Assembly: GCA_028280515.1 (NCBI GenBank)
Contig: JANQLP010000142.1
Span: 62,001 to 126,000, forward strand
Length of the DNA stretch: 64,000 bases
Direction: 5' to 3'
Source of the DNA: Hyphomicrobiales bacterium
GTDB taxonomy: Bacteria > Pseudomonadota > Alphaproteobacteria > Rhizobiales > Methyloligellaceae
Made by a program: the position numbers and the translations under genes. The number at the start of each line of letters is the position of its first letter. Position 1 is the stretch's first letter. Below the pieces are notes generated by a model, which was not told the DNA's origin, ran no database searches, and saw only the letters and a program-made list of their open reading frames with translations. Shown here one piece after another: positions 16,983-25,196 of the stretch.

Positions 16983-18266
16983 ATGTCACTCCCATCACAA
17001 GAGGAAATCCGCATTGGAGTTGTTGGACTCGGTTATGTGGGTCTGCCTATTTCCGTCTACATGGCCCAACATTTTCCGGTTGTCGGCTTTGATGTTGACC
17101 AACAACGCATTGACGAACTTGCCCGGAGAGTCGACCGAACGCGGGAGGTTACCGATGCGGAATTCGCCGCCGCAAAGTCTCTTGAATTCACCGCTGAGGG
17201 AGAAGGCCTGCGGCCGTGCAATTTCCTGATCGTCACGGTTCCCACGCCGATCGACGAGAGCCGCCGGCCGGATCTGTCAGCACTGGTTTCAGCAAGCCGT
17301 GTCGTTGGTGAGACGCTGAATCCCGGTGACATCGTTGTATTCGAGTCAACCGTGTACCCCGGAGCAACGGAGGAGGTGTGTGTCCCTGAGATCGAAAGGG
17401 TTTCGGGCCTCCGCTACAACGAGGATTTCTTCGCAGGTTATTCGCCGGAACGGATCAATCCCGGCGATATGGCGCACCGCCTGCCCGACATCATCAAGGT
17501 CACATCCGGCTCCACGCCTGAAGTGGCGGCGCTTGTCAATGATGTCTACTCAGCGGTCATCACTGCCGGTACCCACATGGCGAGTTCCATACGGGTGGCG
17601 GAGGCCGCGAAGGTGATCGAGAACATCCAGCGCGACGTGAACATTGCGCTCATCAATGAGCTGGCAATGCTGTTCAAGGAACTGGACCTTGAAACGTCGG
17701 AAGTGCTGGAAGCGGCCGGAACAAAGTGGAATTTCCATCCCTATCGGCCAGGTCTCGTCGGGGGACACTGTATCGGTGTCGACCCCTATTACTTGACCCA
17801 CAAGGCGGAATCCATCGGTTTCCATCCGGAGATGATCCTTGCCGGAAGACGCATCAACGACAACATGGCCGGTTACGTGGCGCAGGATATCCTGAAAACG
17901 ATGATCAGGAAAAAACTGAAGGTCGATGAAGCCCGTATTCTGGTCATGGGCTTCACCTTCAAGGAAAACTGCCCCGACACCCGGAACACCAGGATCGGCG
18001 ATCTCGTCCGCGAGCTCTCCAGCTTCGTGCGTGAGGTGACCATATATGAGCCGCTGGCCGATCCGGAGGAGGTCAAGAAGGAATATAGCCTCTCGATCAG
18101 ACGCGAACTGCCTGAAGGGCCGTTCGACGCGGTGGTCCTGGCAGTCGCGCACAGGGAGATCAAGGAACTGGGGCCCGAGCGTATCAGGTCGTTATTGGTG
18201 CCATCGGGATTGATATATGACATCAAGAGTATCGTCCCGCCGGAAGAAAGCGGCGGCCGGGTCTGA
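16983..18266 (+). CDS. Nucleotide-sugar dehydrogenase (WbpA/TviB type)
   Basis: Oxidises a UDP-N-acetylhexosamine to the uronic acid with two NAD; 427 residues from ATG 16983 (the frame opens upstream at 16893 without homology). Motifs: GVVGLGYVGLP at the N-terminus, the catalytic Lys/Asn region AAKVIENIQRDVNIAL, and the catalytic Cys in GLVGGHCIGVDPYY. GFTFKENCPDTRNT marks the WbpA/TviB/CapL branch rather than plain UDP-glucose dehydrogenase. It follows the epimerase gene and is convergent with the SGNH gene. Confidence 0.92.
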   Translation: MSLPSQEEIRIGVVGLGYVGLPISVYMAQHFPVVGFDVDQQRIDELARRVDRTREVTDAEFAAAKSLEFTAEGEGLRPCNFLIVTVPTPIDESRRPDLSALVSASRVVGETLNPGDIVVFESTVYPGATEEVCVPEIERVSGLRYNEDFFAGYSPERINPGDMAHRLPDIIKVTSGSTPEVAALVNDVYSAVITAGTHMASSIRVAEAAKVIENIQRDVNIALINELAMLFKELDLETSEVLEAAGTKWNFHPYRPGLVGGHCIGVDPYYLTHKAESIGFHPEMILAGRRINDNMAGYVAQDILKTMIRKKLKVDEARILVMGFTFKENCPDTRNTRIGDLVRELSSFVREVTIYEPLADPEEVKKEYSLSIRRELPEGPFDAVVLAVAHREIKELGPERIRSLLVPSGLIYDIKSIVPPEESGGRV

Positions 18267-18282
18267 GTGCGGACCGACGTGG

Positions 18283-18324
18283 GTGCAACAGGGTTCACCG
18301 GCCCTCAAAAGGCGAAGGTTGCAC
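18283..18324. terminator. Branched hairpin in convergent gap
   Basis: GTGCAAC (18283-18289) pairs with GTTGCAC (18318-18324), with an inner AGGG/CCCT stem. It lies in the 85-nt gap between the dehydrogenase and the convergent SGNH hydrolase. No U-run follows; it may be a weak terminator for either side. Confidence 0.4.
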
Positions 18325-18351
18325 TCTGCAAGAACATCCCGCCGACCCGGA

Positions 18352-19527
18352 TCATCGGCTGAGGTGGCGCTGGATGGTCTCTTCAAGTCCGTCGGCTATT
18401 AATTCCGCGGCAATACGCGAGCCGCTATCGGTGAGGTGAAGGCCGTCATAGAGGTCGCCATATGTCCATTCATGTGCCGACGCCAAATCAATCAGGACCG
18501 CGTCGGTTTGTCTCGCAACCTGCCGCACGATCTCATTGTAGGCGACATGTGAGTTCTTGAACTTTTTCCGGTCGGGCACCGCACCGTCAACCCTCTCGCG
18601 CGCGAGAAAGTCGTCTTTCCGCTCCTGCTTGGTGCCCGCCTGATTGTGAAACTGCGTCATGAGGACAGGGGTTATGCCCCACGCCTTTGCAACCTCGACG
18701 AAAGAGGTGAGGGCGCTGGCGAAATTCTCCGCGCCGGCCACGTCGGGGAGCGGCAGAGGTGCCGCCTCGACTGGCGCTCCTGCGGCCTTGGCCTGCGACC
18801 CCGAAAGCATGTTCCGCAACCGGCGCCATCCGCGGCGCAGTGCGTTCGAGGTATTCGGAATGGTCGCCTTGATCGCCGTGCGCATTGCCTGATTCATCGA
18901 GAAGGTCTCGTTCACGATCAGCCTGCGCCCGCCGCCGACTTCCCAGTAGTTGCTGCCTTTCGACAAGACGGCAAGATCGTTCGCCGCGTGCATGAGAACG
19001 ACCACATCGGGTTTGTGCGGGATCACCTTGCCAAGCATCAACAGCAGCGAGTGCATCGTGTTGTTGCCCGAGCGACCGGCGTTGAGGCCGTTGATCTTCG
19101 CGTCGAGCCGTTTCTCCAGAATGCGGGCCGAAAGATGGGGAAACCGGTTTTGCGGAAGAACGTACATGGACTCGGTTGTTGAGCCGCCGAGGAACATGAT
19201 GCTGGCATCCGGCTCATCGTGAACAGCGGCCGGCTCGATGAACCCGTTCTCGTCGATTTCGAGCTCGTATACCGGCTGCACCTCGTCCTGACCGTATCGC
19301 AGCCGTGAGCGCGTCGGCGCCATGTGATAGGTCGTGTTCAGCTTCCATTCGCGAAGGTTGAGATAACGCGCAGGCGCGCCTCCCGAAGTGCGCGTGTCCG
19401 CGGAGAAGCGGCCGTCTTTCGGCGTCAATATCCACTCGGCAAGGGCCAACATTCCGACGACCAGCAGTACAACAAGAAATACGGTGAGCTTGCCGAAATG
19501 CCGTGTTTTTTGACTGGAACTCATCAT
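18352..19527 (-). CDS. Membrane-anchored SGNH/GDSL hydrolase
   Basis: 391 residues. One N-terminal membrane segment (about 14-33) leaves the rest outside the cytoplasm. Block I is MFLGGSTTES with the nucleophile Ser; block II is NAGRSGNNT; VVLMHAANDL follows; and the C-terminal DGLHLTDSG supplies Asp and His. Such enzymes remove or transfer acyl groups on surface glycans. ATG 19527 has GAGG upstream; the TTG before it is not needed. It reads away from the polysaccharide locus, but its position suggests it edits that polymer. Confidence 0.85.
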   Translation of the reverse strand: MMSSSQKTRHFGKLTVFLVVLLVVGMLALAEWILTPKDGRFSADTRTSGGAPARYLNLREWKLNTTYHMAPTRSRLRYGQDEVQPVYELEIDENGFIEPAAVHDEPDASIMFLGGSTTESMYVLPQNRFPHLSARILEKRLDAKINGLNAGRSGNNTMHSLLLMLGKVIPHKPDVVVLMHAANDLAVLSKGSNYWEVGGGRRLIVNETFSMNQAMRTAIKATIPNTSNALRRGWRRLRNMLSGSQAKAAGAPVEAAPLPLPDVAGAENFASALTSFVEVAKAWGITPVLMTQFHNQAGTKQERKDDFLARERVDGAVPDRKKFKNSHVAYNEIVRQVARQTDAVLIDLASAHEWTYGDLYDGLHLTDSGSRIAAELIADGLEETIQRHLSR

Positions 19528-19872
19528 CAATCCTCAATCCTGCGGCCCGACATGGAGGGGGCGGGATATCGCCTGACTACCACGTTCCGCCCGGTTGTGA
19601 TCGTTACAATACGTTGCTTGCGGCAAATCGGTGTTTCGTGTCATGAACTGCTGTCTCTCACCGCGGTTTCATTGTGCGGGTCGCGGACGGCTCGTTCTGC
19701 TCGTGTGCAGAGAGCTTTTGACGGGTGCCGCATTCTGCACGTGCATCGTCAGATCAGTCCGCGAGGGTTCTCGGTTTGCGCATCAAATTCAGCACCGATT
19801 CCCGATGCTGTATGATCTCCGGCAAACCAAATCCTCTCCGCAGACCTTGATATCCTTTTTGGTTCGGTTTAG

Positions 19873-19883
19873 TAGTCAGACTA
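19873..19883. promoter_or_regulatory. Short palindrome next to the 27-bp operator candidate
   Basis: TAGTC-A-GACTA, an 11-bp perfect dyad ending one base before the larger palindrome. It may be a half of a composite operator or part of a -10 region. Confidence 0.45.
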
Positions 19884-19884
19884 T

Positions 19885-19911
19885 GAACGCGGTCAAAGTT
19901 TGACCGCGTTC
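19885..19911. promoter_or_regulatory. Perfect 27-bp palindrome, operator candidate
   Basis: GAACGCGGTCAAA-G-TTTGACCGCGTTC: 13-bp arms around one central base, 44 nt upstream of the winged-helix regulator gene. No U-run follows on the plus strand, so it is not an intrinsic terminator of rightward transcription. Size and position fit a dimeric repressor site, most simply for the regulator itself. GGTCAAA/TTTGACC is the core. Confidence 0.7.
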
Positions 19912-19955
19912 AAAAAGTGACCGACAGATTGTCTCGATATGGGTAAGCCGTCAGT

Positions 19956-20588
19956 ATGCCGGACGCTCTGATTCAAAAAAAGCGTACCGAACGCGAGCAG
20001 GAAATCGTCTTGCGGCTGCTTGAGGATGTGGCCGAAAACGGGGAATTGTCGCAAGCCAAGTTCGCCAAGCGGGTCGGGATCGCCAAGGGTTTGGCCAATG
20101 CCTATTTCAATCGCTGTTTGCAGAAGGGCTGGATCAAGCTCCGCCAGGTGCCGAAACAGCGTTTCCTTTATTACGTAACGCCCAAGGGGTTCGCGGAAAA
20201 AGCCAGTCTCACCGCGCAGTTTCTCTCGGCGTCGTACACCTTTTATCGCAGAGCACGGAAAGATCTCGGTTCGACGATGGACGCGGCGGCTGCCGACGGC
20301 CATCGAAAGCTGGCGGTCCTGGGTGCGGGCGAGTTGGCGGAGATTGCCGCCATCGTTTCCGACGAGCATCCGGTCGACATCGTCGGTTTCTATGATCCGG
20401 TCAGCGAGCGCAAACTGATCGCGGGGCGGCCCGTGGTGCGTCGCTGGGAGGAAATGCGGAGCGCCGACGCCGCACTTCTTGCGACAGTCGAAAACGCAAA
20501 GAGTACATACAAGACGTTCACAACCGACTATCAGGACATTCCGGTCCACGTGCCGCGGCAGCTCGAAGCGTTAGTCTGGGACAAGTAA
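19956..20588 (+). CDS. Winged-helix regulator (EPS-associated MarR type) fused to a Rossmann-like domain
   Basis: 210 residues. Residues 1-90 form a winged helix: LSQAKFAKRVGIAKGLANAY is the recognition region, and FLYYVTPKGFAEKA the wing seen in the exopolysaccharide-associated MarR-like family. Residues about 115-205 are a second domain opening with KLAVLGAGELAEI, a GXGXXXE dinucleotide-type turn like the N-terminal domain of PglD acetyltransferases. The second domain could sense a nucleotide sugar or NAD. First gene of the locus, just after the palindromes, and 1 nt from the NusG-like gene. Autoregulation is likely but inferred. Confidence 0.8.
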   Translation: MPDALIQKKRTEREQEIVLRLLEDVAENGELSQAKFAKRVGIAKGLANAYFNRCLQKGWIKLRQVPKQRFLYYVTPKGFAEKASLTAQFLSASYTFYRRARKDLGSTMDAAAADGHRKLAVLGAGELAEIAAIVSDEHPVDIVGFYDPVSERKLIAGRPVVRRWEEMRSADAALLATVENAKSTYKTFTTDYQDIPVHVPRQLEALVWDK

Positions 20589-20589
20589 C

Positions 20590-21096
20590 ATGAAGCGCTG
20601 GTATGTTGTGTACACCCAGGCCCGGGGCGAGGACCGTGCCCTCTGGCACCTTCAGAACCAGGGATTCGACTGCTTCCTTCCGCGCTGTTTCAAGACAAGG
20701 CGACATGCGCGCAAAACGGATACTGTGCTTGAGCCGCTTTTCCCACGCTATCTGTTTACAAGATTCGATCCGGACGTCGCCCGCTGGCGCGCCATAAATG
20801 GCTCACGCGGGGTTGTCGGCCTTCTTGATGACGGTGTGCGTCCGCTGGCCGTGCCGGGAGGCCTCATCGAGCGCCTGCTTGCGCAGAGCGATCAGCAAGG
20901 CGTGATGCCGCTTACCTCGCTCGGCATGTTCTGGAAAGGCCGGAGCGTGCGCATCAAGAGCGGGCCGTTTGCAGGTCAGATTGGAGAAGTCGGCGATGTC
21001 CTCGCAAAGGGGCGCGACCGTGTTCAGATCCTATTGAACATGCTCGGCGTGGAGACGAGCATGGAAATGCCCTCATACGCACTCGAAACGGCCTGA
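20590..21096 (+). CDS. NusG/RfaH-like specialised transcription elongation factor
   Basis: 168 residues. The N-terminal NGN domain starts WYVVYTQARGEDRALWHL and includes LFPRYLFTRFD, the usual NusG-family run. A C-terminal KOW motif follows (VRIKSGPFAGQIGEV). Located beside a regulator at the head of a 43-kb polysaccharide locus and with no secE or ribosomal genes near, it is a paralogue of the RfaH/LoaP kind. It would keep RNA polymerase going through the long operon, not act as the housekeeping NusG. It could be recruited at the ops-like core found 60 nt downstream. Confidence 0.88.
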   Translation: MKRWYVVYTQARGEDRALWHLQNQGFDCFLPRCFKTRRHARKTDTVLEPLFPRYLFTRFDPDVARWRAINGSRGVVGLLDDGVRPLAVPGGLIERLLAQSDQQGVMPLTSLGMFWKGRSVRIKSGPFAGQIGEVGDVLAKGRDRVQILLNMLGVETSMEMPSYALETA

Positions 21097-21157
21097 TCAA
21101 AGGCCATCTGGGCGCGGTTCAGTTTCCTTTCGGTATGGGTGCCGAGTCACCCGTACT

Positions 21158-21165
21158 GCGGTAGC
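21158..21165 (+). promoter_or_regulatory. ops-like core between the RfaH-like gene and the first structural gene
   Basis: GCGGTAGC is identical to the 8-nt core of the enterobacterial ops element (GGCGGTAGCGTG) that recruits RfaH. It lies in the 116-nt untranslated gap after the RfaH-like gene. Bases on either side do not match (CT before, AATG after). A chance match is possible: GGTAGCGTG also occurs inside the asnB coding region at 23952. Confidence 0.35.
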
Positions 21166-21212
21166 AATGGAAAAGCAGCGCTTTTTCTCACATAGAAATC
21201 GGTCCAAGAGTC

Positions 21213-22307
21213 TTGTCTGACCAATACGATAAACTGCTGACGAGCGTTGGCGGGCCGCCGCGCGAGGCGCTCAACCGGCTTATCTATGTCGTGGGCAGCG
21301 CGCGAGGCGGTACTTCGATTACACAAGCGATCCTTGCACAGCATGACAGCGTGATCGCGATGCGCGGTCCCAGCAGTTTCCTGAACCATGTCTGGCGCTA
21401 TCGTAACAAGGTTCACGAGCGTCTCTGGCGGCAATTGCTCTGGACGCCGGGATATCTGCGCCGCGCCCCGGTCCGCGACAGCCTGAATGGCAAGCGCAGG
21501 GATGCCTTCATCAAGCTGATAAACGTTGCGGTATCAGAGAAGAAATTGCGCGATGTCTATCGCCTCTATCCCCTGGTGAGAGCACTCGATCCCGATGAGA
21601 ACCGGGACCTCGGCACCATGAAAGCCTGGCTGGACAAGGGGAACGATTTCTGGGGCGTGAAGCTCCTGCCGAACGCGTTCCCGGAAGGCCGGTTCGTATT
21701 CGTCATCCGGGATCCGCGCGGTGCGGTGGCCTCCTTATCGAAGCGATTTGCCGACCTGCGGCCGGATTCCGAGCTCAAAGTTGAGCCAGTTGATGTCATC
21801 ACGACCGCTATCTACTGGCGAAATCTCGTCCGCGAGCAATTGCGGTTTGCCCGGTCGCACGCCGGACAGACCGTCCTGTTCCGGTTTGAAGACCTGACCC
21901 AGCGTCCGGTGGAAATGGCACAATCGCTTTACGATGCGCTGGGGTTGCCGGCGGTTCCGAAATCCGGGATTGCCCGCAAGCTCGACAATCTCGCCTACGG
22001 TACGAGCCTTGGGGACGAGACTGCGGCGACAGGCATCAGTACAGCCCCCAACGAACGCTGGAAAAAGAAACTCGATAGCGAAAGCATTGCGCTCATTTCT
22101 TCGATATGCGGGCCGAGCGCAAACGCTCTCGGTTACGAACTGCCCGTAAAGGGACCTGTTTCGGGTTTTGCCGCCATTCTCAGGCATGTTCCCGGCCTGA
22201 GGCAAAAGATCAGCCTGTTGGCGAAACTGACCTACCTGACCATTACCGACTGGCATGGCCGGTTTCCGGGCATGTCGTCTCCGATGCGATTGCTCGAAGC
22301 GAAATAA
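21213..22307 (+). CDS. Sulfotransferase-family protein
   Basis: Transfers sulfate from PAPS, probably to a sugar of the glycan; 364 residues. The 5'-phosphosulfate loop is IYVVGSARGGTSI near residues 24-36. FVFVIRDPRGAVAS holds the 3'-phosphate-binding Arg and Ser, and FRFEDLTQRP is a further family motif. The start is TTG with AAGAG upstream; no ATG fits. First structural gene after the elongation factor, 5 nt before the neuB-like gene. No PAPS-making genes are in view. Confidence 0.82.
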   Translation: MSDQYDKLLTSVGGPPREALNRLIYVVGSARGGTSITQAILAQHDSVIAMRGPSSFLNHVWRYRNKVHERLWRQLLWTPGYLRRAPVRDSLNGKRRDAFIKLINVAVSEKKLRDVYRLYPLVRALDPDENRDLGTMKAWLDKGNDFWGVKLLPNAFPEGRFVFVIRDPRGAVASLSKRFADLRPDSELKVEPVDVITTAIYWRNLVREQLRFARSHAGQTVLFRFEDLTQRPVEMAQSLYDALGLPAVPKSGIARKLDNLAYGTSLGDETAATGISTAPNERWKKKLDSESIALISSICGPSANALGYELPVKGPVSGFAAILRHVPGLRQKISLLAKLTYLTITDWHGRFPGMSSPMRLLEAK

Positions 22308-22311
22308 TCCG

Positions 22312-23328
22312 ATGCAGCTCTTCGGTAAGGATCTGGAACACGATGTCGCCATCGTCGCCGAGATTGGCGTGAACCACGAGGGCGATGTTGAGAAAGCGTC
22401 AGAACTGTTGCGGCTTGCCGCCGACGCAGGGGCGGACGCGGTCAAGTTCCAGACCTACACTCCCGAGCGTCTGGCTTCGGCTGACGACCGCGAAAGGCTG
22501 GAACGTGTTGCGCGGTTTGCTATCGACGAGGCGGGGCATTGCCGTCTTGCGGACGAGGCGGACAAACTCGGCGTCGTCTTCTTTTCCTCGGCCCTTACCG
22601 AGGATGCCGTCCCTCTGATTGCCAGGCTTTCGCCTGCCGTCAAGATTGCCAGCGGGGACATCGACTTCGAGCCGGTCATTCGCGCATCGGCGGCGACTGG
22701 CTTGCCGGTTCTGCTATCGACCGGTAATGCGGAGCTCGATGAGCTTGACAAGGCTGTTGATTGGGTTCGGGATGAAATCGGCGGTGCCGATCTCAGGGAC
22801 CACCTTGTGCTGATGCAGTGCGTGTCCGCATATCCGGCGCCAGTTGAAGACGCGAACGTTGCGGCAATGGATGTCCTGCAGGAAAGGTACGGCGTCCATG
22901 TGGGTTACTCCAACCACGTTATCGGTCCGGAGGCATGCTACGCCGCGGTTGCGCTAGGCGCTTGCATTCTGGAAGTGCATTTTACCGACCAGAAGGAGGG
23001 CCGGGAGTTCAGGGATCACCAGCTTTCCTTTGATGCCGACGATCTCGCGGAACTGGTGTCGCGAGCGCCGCTCATCAGGGTAGCGGTTGGCCATGCGAAA
23101 AAGACCCGCCAGCCGAGCGAAGTCGATGCGCTCAAGGTGATGCGAAAGGGCATTGTCGCCGCACGCGATCTCGAAAAAGGGACTGAACTCACACGAGACG
23201 ATCTCATGTTCTCGCGTCCGGCCACGGAGTTCCGATCAGGTGAAATCGGCGATCTGCTTGGCATGCGGCTCGACGAGCCCGTCAACCGGGGTTGCGTCAT
23301 CCCCAGGAAGGCACTGCGGCCGGCCTGA
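22312..23328 (+). CDS. NeuB-family nonulosonic acid synthase 1
   Basis: Condenses phosphoenolpyruvate with a 6-carbon amino sugar to give a sialic-acid-like nonulosonate; 338 residues. NeuB TIM barrel: AEIGVNHEGDVEKA near the N-terminus, DAVKFQTYTPERLAS, SSALTEDAV, LMQCVSAYPAP and GYSNHVIGPEACYAA. A C-terminal SAF (antifreeze-like) domain covers about 275-338 (GIVAARDLEKGTELTRDDL). The substrate is not pseudaminate: that synthase is a different gene at 49735. ATG 22312 follows the sulfotransferase stop by 4 nt. Confidence 0.9.
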   Translation: MQLFGKDLEHDVAIVAEIGVNHEGDVEKASELLRLAADAGADAVKFQTYTPERLASADDRERLERVARFAIDEAGHCRLADEADKLGVVFFSSALTEDAVPLIARLSPAVKIASGDIDFEPVIRASAATGLPVLLSTGNAELDELDKAVDWVRDEIGGADLRDHLVLMQCVSAYPAPVEDANVAAMDVLQERYGVHVGYSNHVIGPEACYAAVALGACILEVHFTDQKEGREFRDHQLSFDADDLAELVSRAPLIRVAVGHAKKTRQPSEVDALKVMRKGIVAARDLEKGTELTRDDLMFSRPATEFRSGEIGDLLGMRLDEPVNRGCVIPRKALRPA

Positions 23329-23330
23329 AA

Positions 23331-25196
23331 ATGTGCGGCTTTGCAGGATACATCGGACCGGATCTACCGGATCCTGACAGGATCAGCGCTACCCTAAAGT
23401 CCCTGGGGCACCGCGGCCCGGACTCGAATGGCCGGTGGGCCGGCGAGCTTGGAATCCTGCAACTGGCGCTCGTCCACACACGGCTGTCAATCATAGACCT
23501 CGACCCGCGTTCATCCCAGCCATTCGAATGGGATGGCTGCGTGCTTGCGTACAACGGTGAGATTTACAATTACCTCGAGTTGCGCTCGGAGCTCCAGTTG
23601 CTGGGCCATGACTTCAGGACGGAGTCCGACACCGAGGTCGTCATCCACGCATGGCGCGAGTGGGGTCCGGCCTGCCTCGACAGGTTCGAAGGCATGTGGG
23701 CCTTCGCATTGGCCGACACCCGATCAGGTCAACTGGTGCTGAGCCGTGACCGTTTCGGGGAGAAACCGCTTTACGTGTGGCGCGACGGGCCGTATCTGCG
23801 CTTCGGCTCCGAGGTCAAGGCGCTGGCGGCGCTGGCCGGGAGCTGGCCGGGCTTTGATACGGCGCAAATCTGCCGTTTCCTGGTGAATGGCTACAAGTCG
23901 CTCTACAAGCAGCCTGGTACTTTTTACAGCGGTGTGGCGGAACTTCCGGCCGGTAGCGTGCTTGTCATCGATGCAAGCAAGCAAAAGGCTCTTCCGGGCC
24001 CGGAGGACGCGCAGCGTTACTGGTCGTTGCGATACCACCCACAGCCCATGTCGGAAGCGGAGATGGTCGATGGCGTCAGGCAGCACCTCAAACGCTCCGT
24101 CGAGCTGCGTCTTCGCGCCGACGTGCCCGTTGCTTTTTGCCTGAGCGGCGGGGTCGATTCAGGCGCGCTTGCCTCGTTTGCGAGCAAGGAACTTGGTTGC
24201 GACGTTCACGCCTTCTCTATCCTCGATCAAGACGAACGCTACGACGAGACACGGAATATTCGTACCGTAGCAGATGATATTGGATGCAGGCTGCACACGG
24301 TCCATACCGATACGGCAGGTTTCCTCGACCGGCTCGCCCGCCAGTCCGCCGGACGCGATGCGCCGGTGACGACGATCTCCTACTACCTGCACAACTTTCT
24401 CTCGGAATCGATCTCGAAGGCCGGTTACAAGGTTGCCGTCTCCGGCACGGCGGCAGACGAACTCTTTACCGGTTACTACGACCACTACGGGTTCTGGCTG
24501 GCCGAAATGGGCGGACGCGACGACGCCGACGCTCTGGTGGCGGACTGGCGCGATAGCTATGGCGCCTGGGTCCAGAACCCTGTTCTGCAAGATCCCATGG
24601 TTTTCCGGGAGAAGCCGCACGAGCGTGGACATATCTATCTCAACCGCGACGTCTTCAGCGCCTTTCTCGATGAACCGTTCGAGGAAGACTTCGACGAGGC
24701 GGCTTACAGCGACAACACCCTGCGCAAGCGCATGATGAACGAGTTGTTCGCCGAGTCCGTGCCCGTCATACTGCGTGAGGACGATCTGAACTCGATGAGT
24801 TGGTCGGTGGAAAACCGGTCGCCGTATCTCGACCGGGAACTCGTCGAATTCGCCTACTCGATACCGAACGAGTTGTTGGTGAAGGATGGCTTCGTAAAGT
24901 GGCCATTGCGCGCCGCCACTGAAGGCGTACTCAACGACCAGGTGCGGCTGGACAAGCGCAAGCGTGGATTCAATGCCTCGATCGACTCGCTTCTCGACCG
25001 CTCCGACCCAAAGGTTGTCGAGCGGTTGCTGGAGCCCGGGCCCATTTTCGATATCGTGCGGCGCGACACGGTGGACGAGTTTCTGCGCGGGGATCTGAAG
25101 GACAACAGTTTCTCCAAGTTCGCTTTCAGTTTTGTCGCCGCCAGGCTGTTCCTGGAGGTTGGCCGCAACGCGGAGAGCCTGACGGCGGCGGCATGA
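23331..25196 (+). CDS. asnB: Asparagine synthetase-like glutamine amidotransferase 1
   Basis: 621 residues with both AsnB domains. The class II glutaminase begins MCGFAGYIG (catalytic Cys2), and the synthetase half has the ATP loop SGGVDS from residue 272. The true start is ATG 23331, two bases after the neuB stop, because Cys2 must be the first residue after Met removal; the frame opens upstream without meaning. In glycan loci such genes amidate uronic acids or supply nitrogen to modifications instead of making free asparagine. It overlaps hisH by 4 nt. Confidence 0.92.
   Translation: MCGFAGYIGPDLPDPDRISATLKSLGHRGPDSNGRWAGELGILQLALVHTRLSIIDLDPRSSQPFEWDGCVLAYNGEIYNYLELRSELQLLGHDFRTESDTEVVIHAWREWGPACLDRFEGMWAFALADTRSGQLVLSRDRFGEKPLYVWRDGPYLRFGSEVKALAALAGSWPGFDTAQICRFLVNGYKSLYKQPGTFYSGVAELPAGSVLVIDASKQKALPGPEDAQRYWSLRYHPQPMSEAEMVDGVRQHLKRSVELRLRADVPVAFCLSGGVDSGALASFASKELGCDVHAFSILDQDERYDETRNIRTVADDIGCRLHTVHTDTAGFLDRLARQSAGRDAPVTTISYYLHNFLSESISKAGYKVAVSGTAADELFTGYYDHYGFWLAEMGGRDDADALVADWRDSYGAWVQNPVLQDPMVFREKPHERGHIYLNRDVFSAFLDEPFEEDFDEAAYSDNTLRKRMMNELFAESVPVILREDDLNSMSWSVENRSPYLDRELVEFAYSIPNELLVKDGFVKWPLRAATEGVLNDQVRLDKRKRGFNASIDSLLDRSDPKVVERLLEPGPIFDIVRRDTVDEFLRGDLKDNSFSKFAFSFVAARLFLEVGRNAESLTAAA

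Larger units (their letters stand above)
19528..19955. promoter_or_regulatory. Control region of the polysaccharide locus
   Basis: A 428-nt divergent gap with no gene. It is more AT-rich at the right end, where two palindromes abut (entries at 19873 and 19885). A possible weak promoter on the plus strand is TTGATA near 19847, 17 nt, TAGTAG near 19870. This would put both palindromes at or just after the start of transcription, the position of a repressor site. Confidence 0.5.

Noticed and set aside
19885-19911. 27-bp palindrome as a terminator for rightward transcription
   Set aside because: No U-run follows on the plus strand; it precedes the first gene of the locus.
20590-21096. Housekeeping nusG
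   Set aside because: No secE, rplK or rplA nearby, and it sits at the head of a polysaccharide locus.
23952-23960. GGTAGCGTG as a second ops element
   Set aside because: It falls inside the asnB coding sequence, far from a leader; taken as chance and as a warning about the candidate at 21158.
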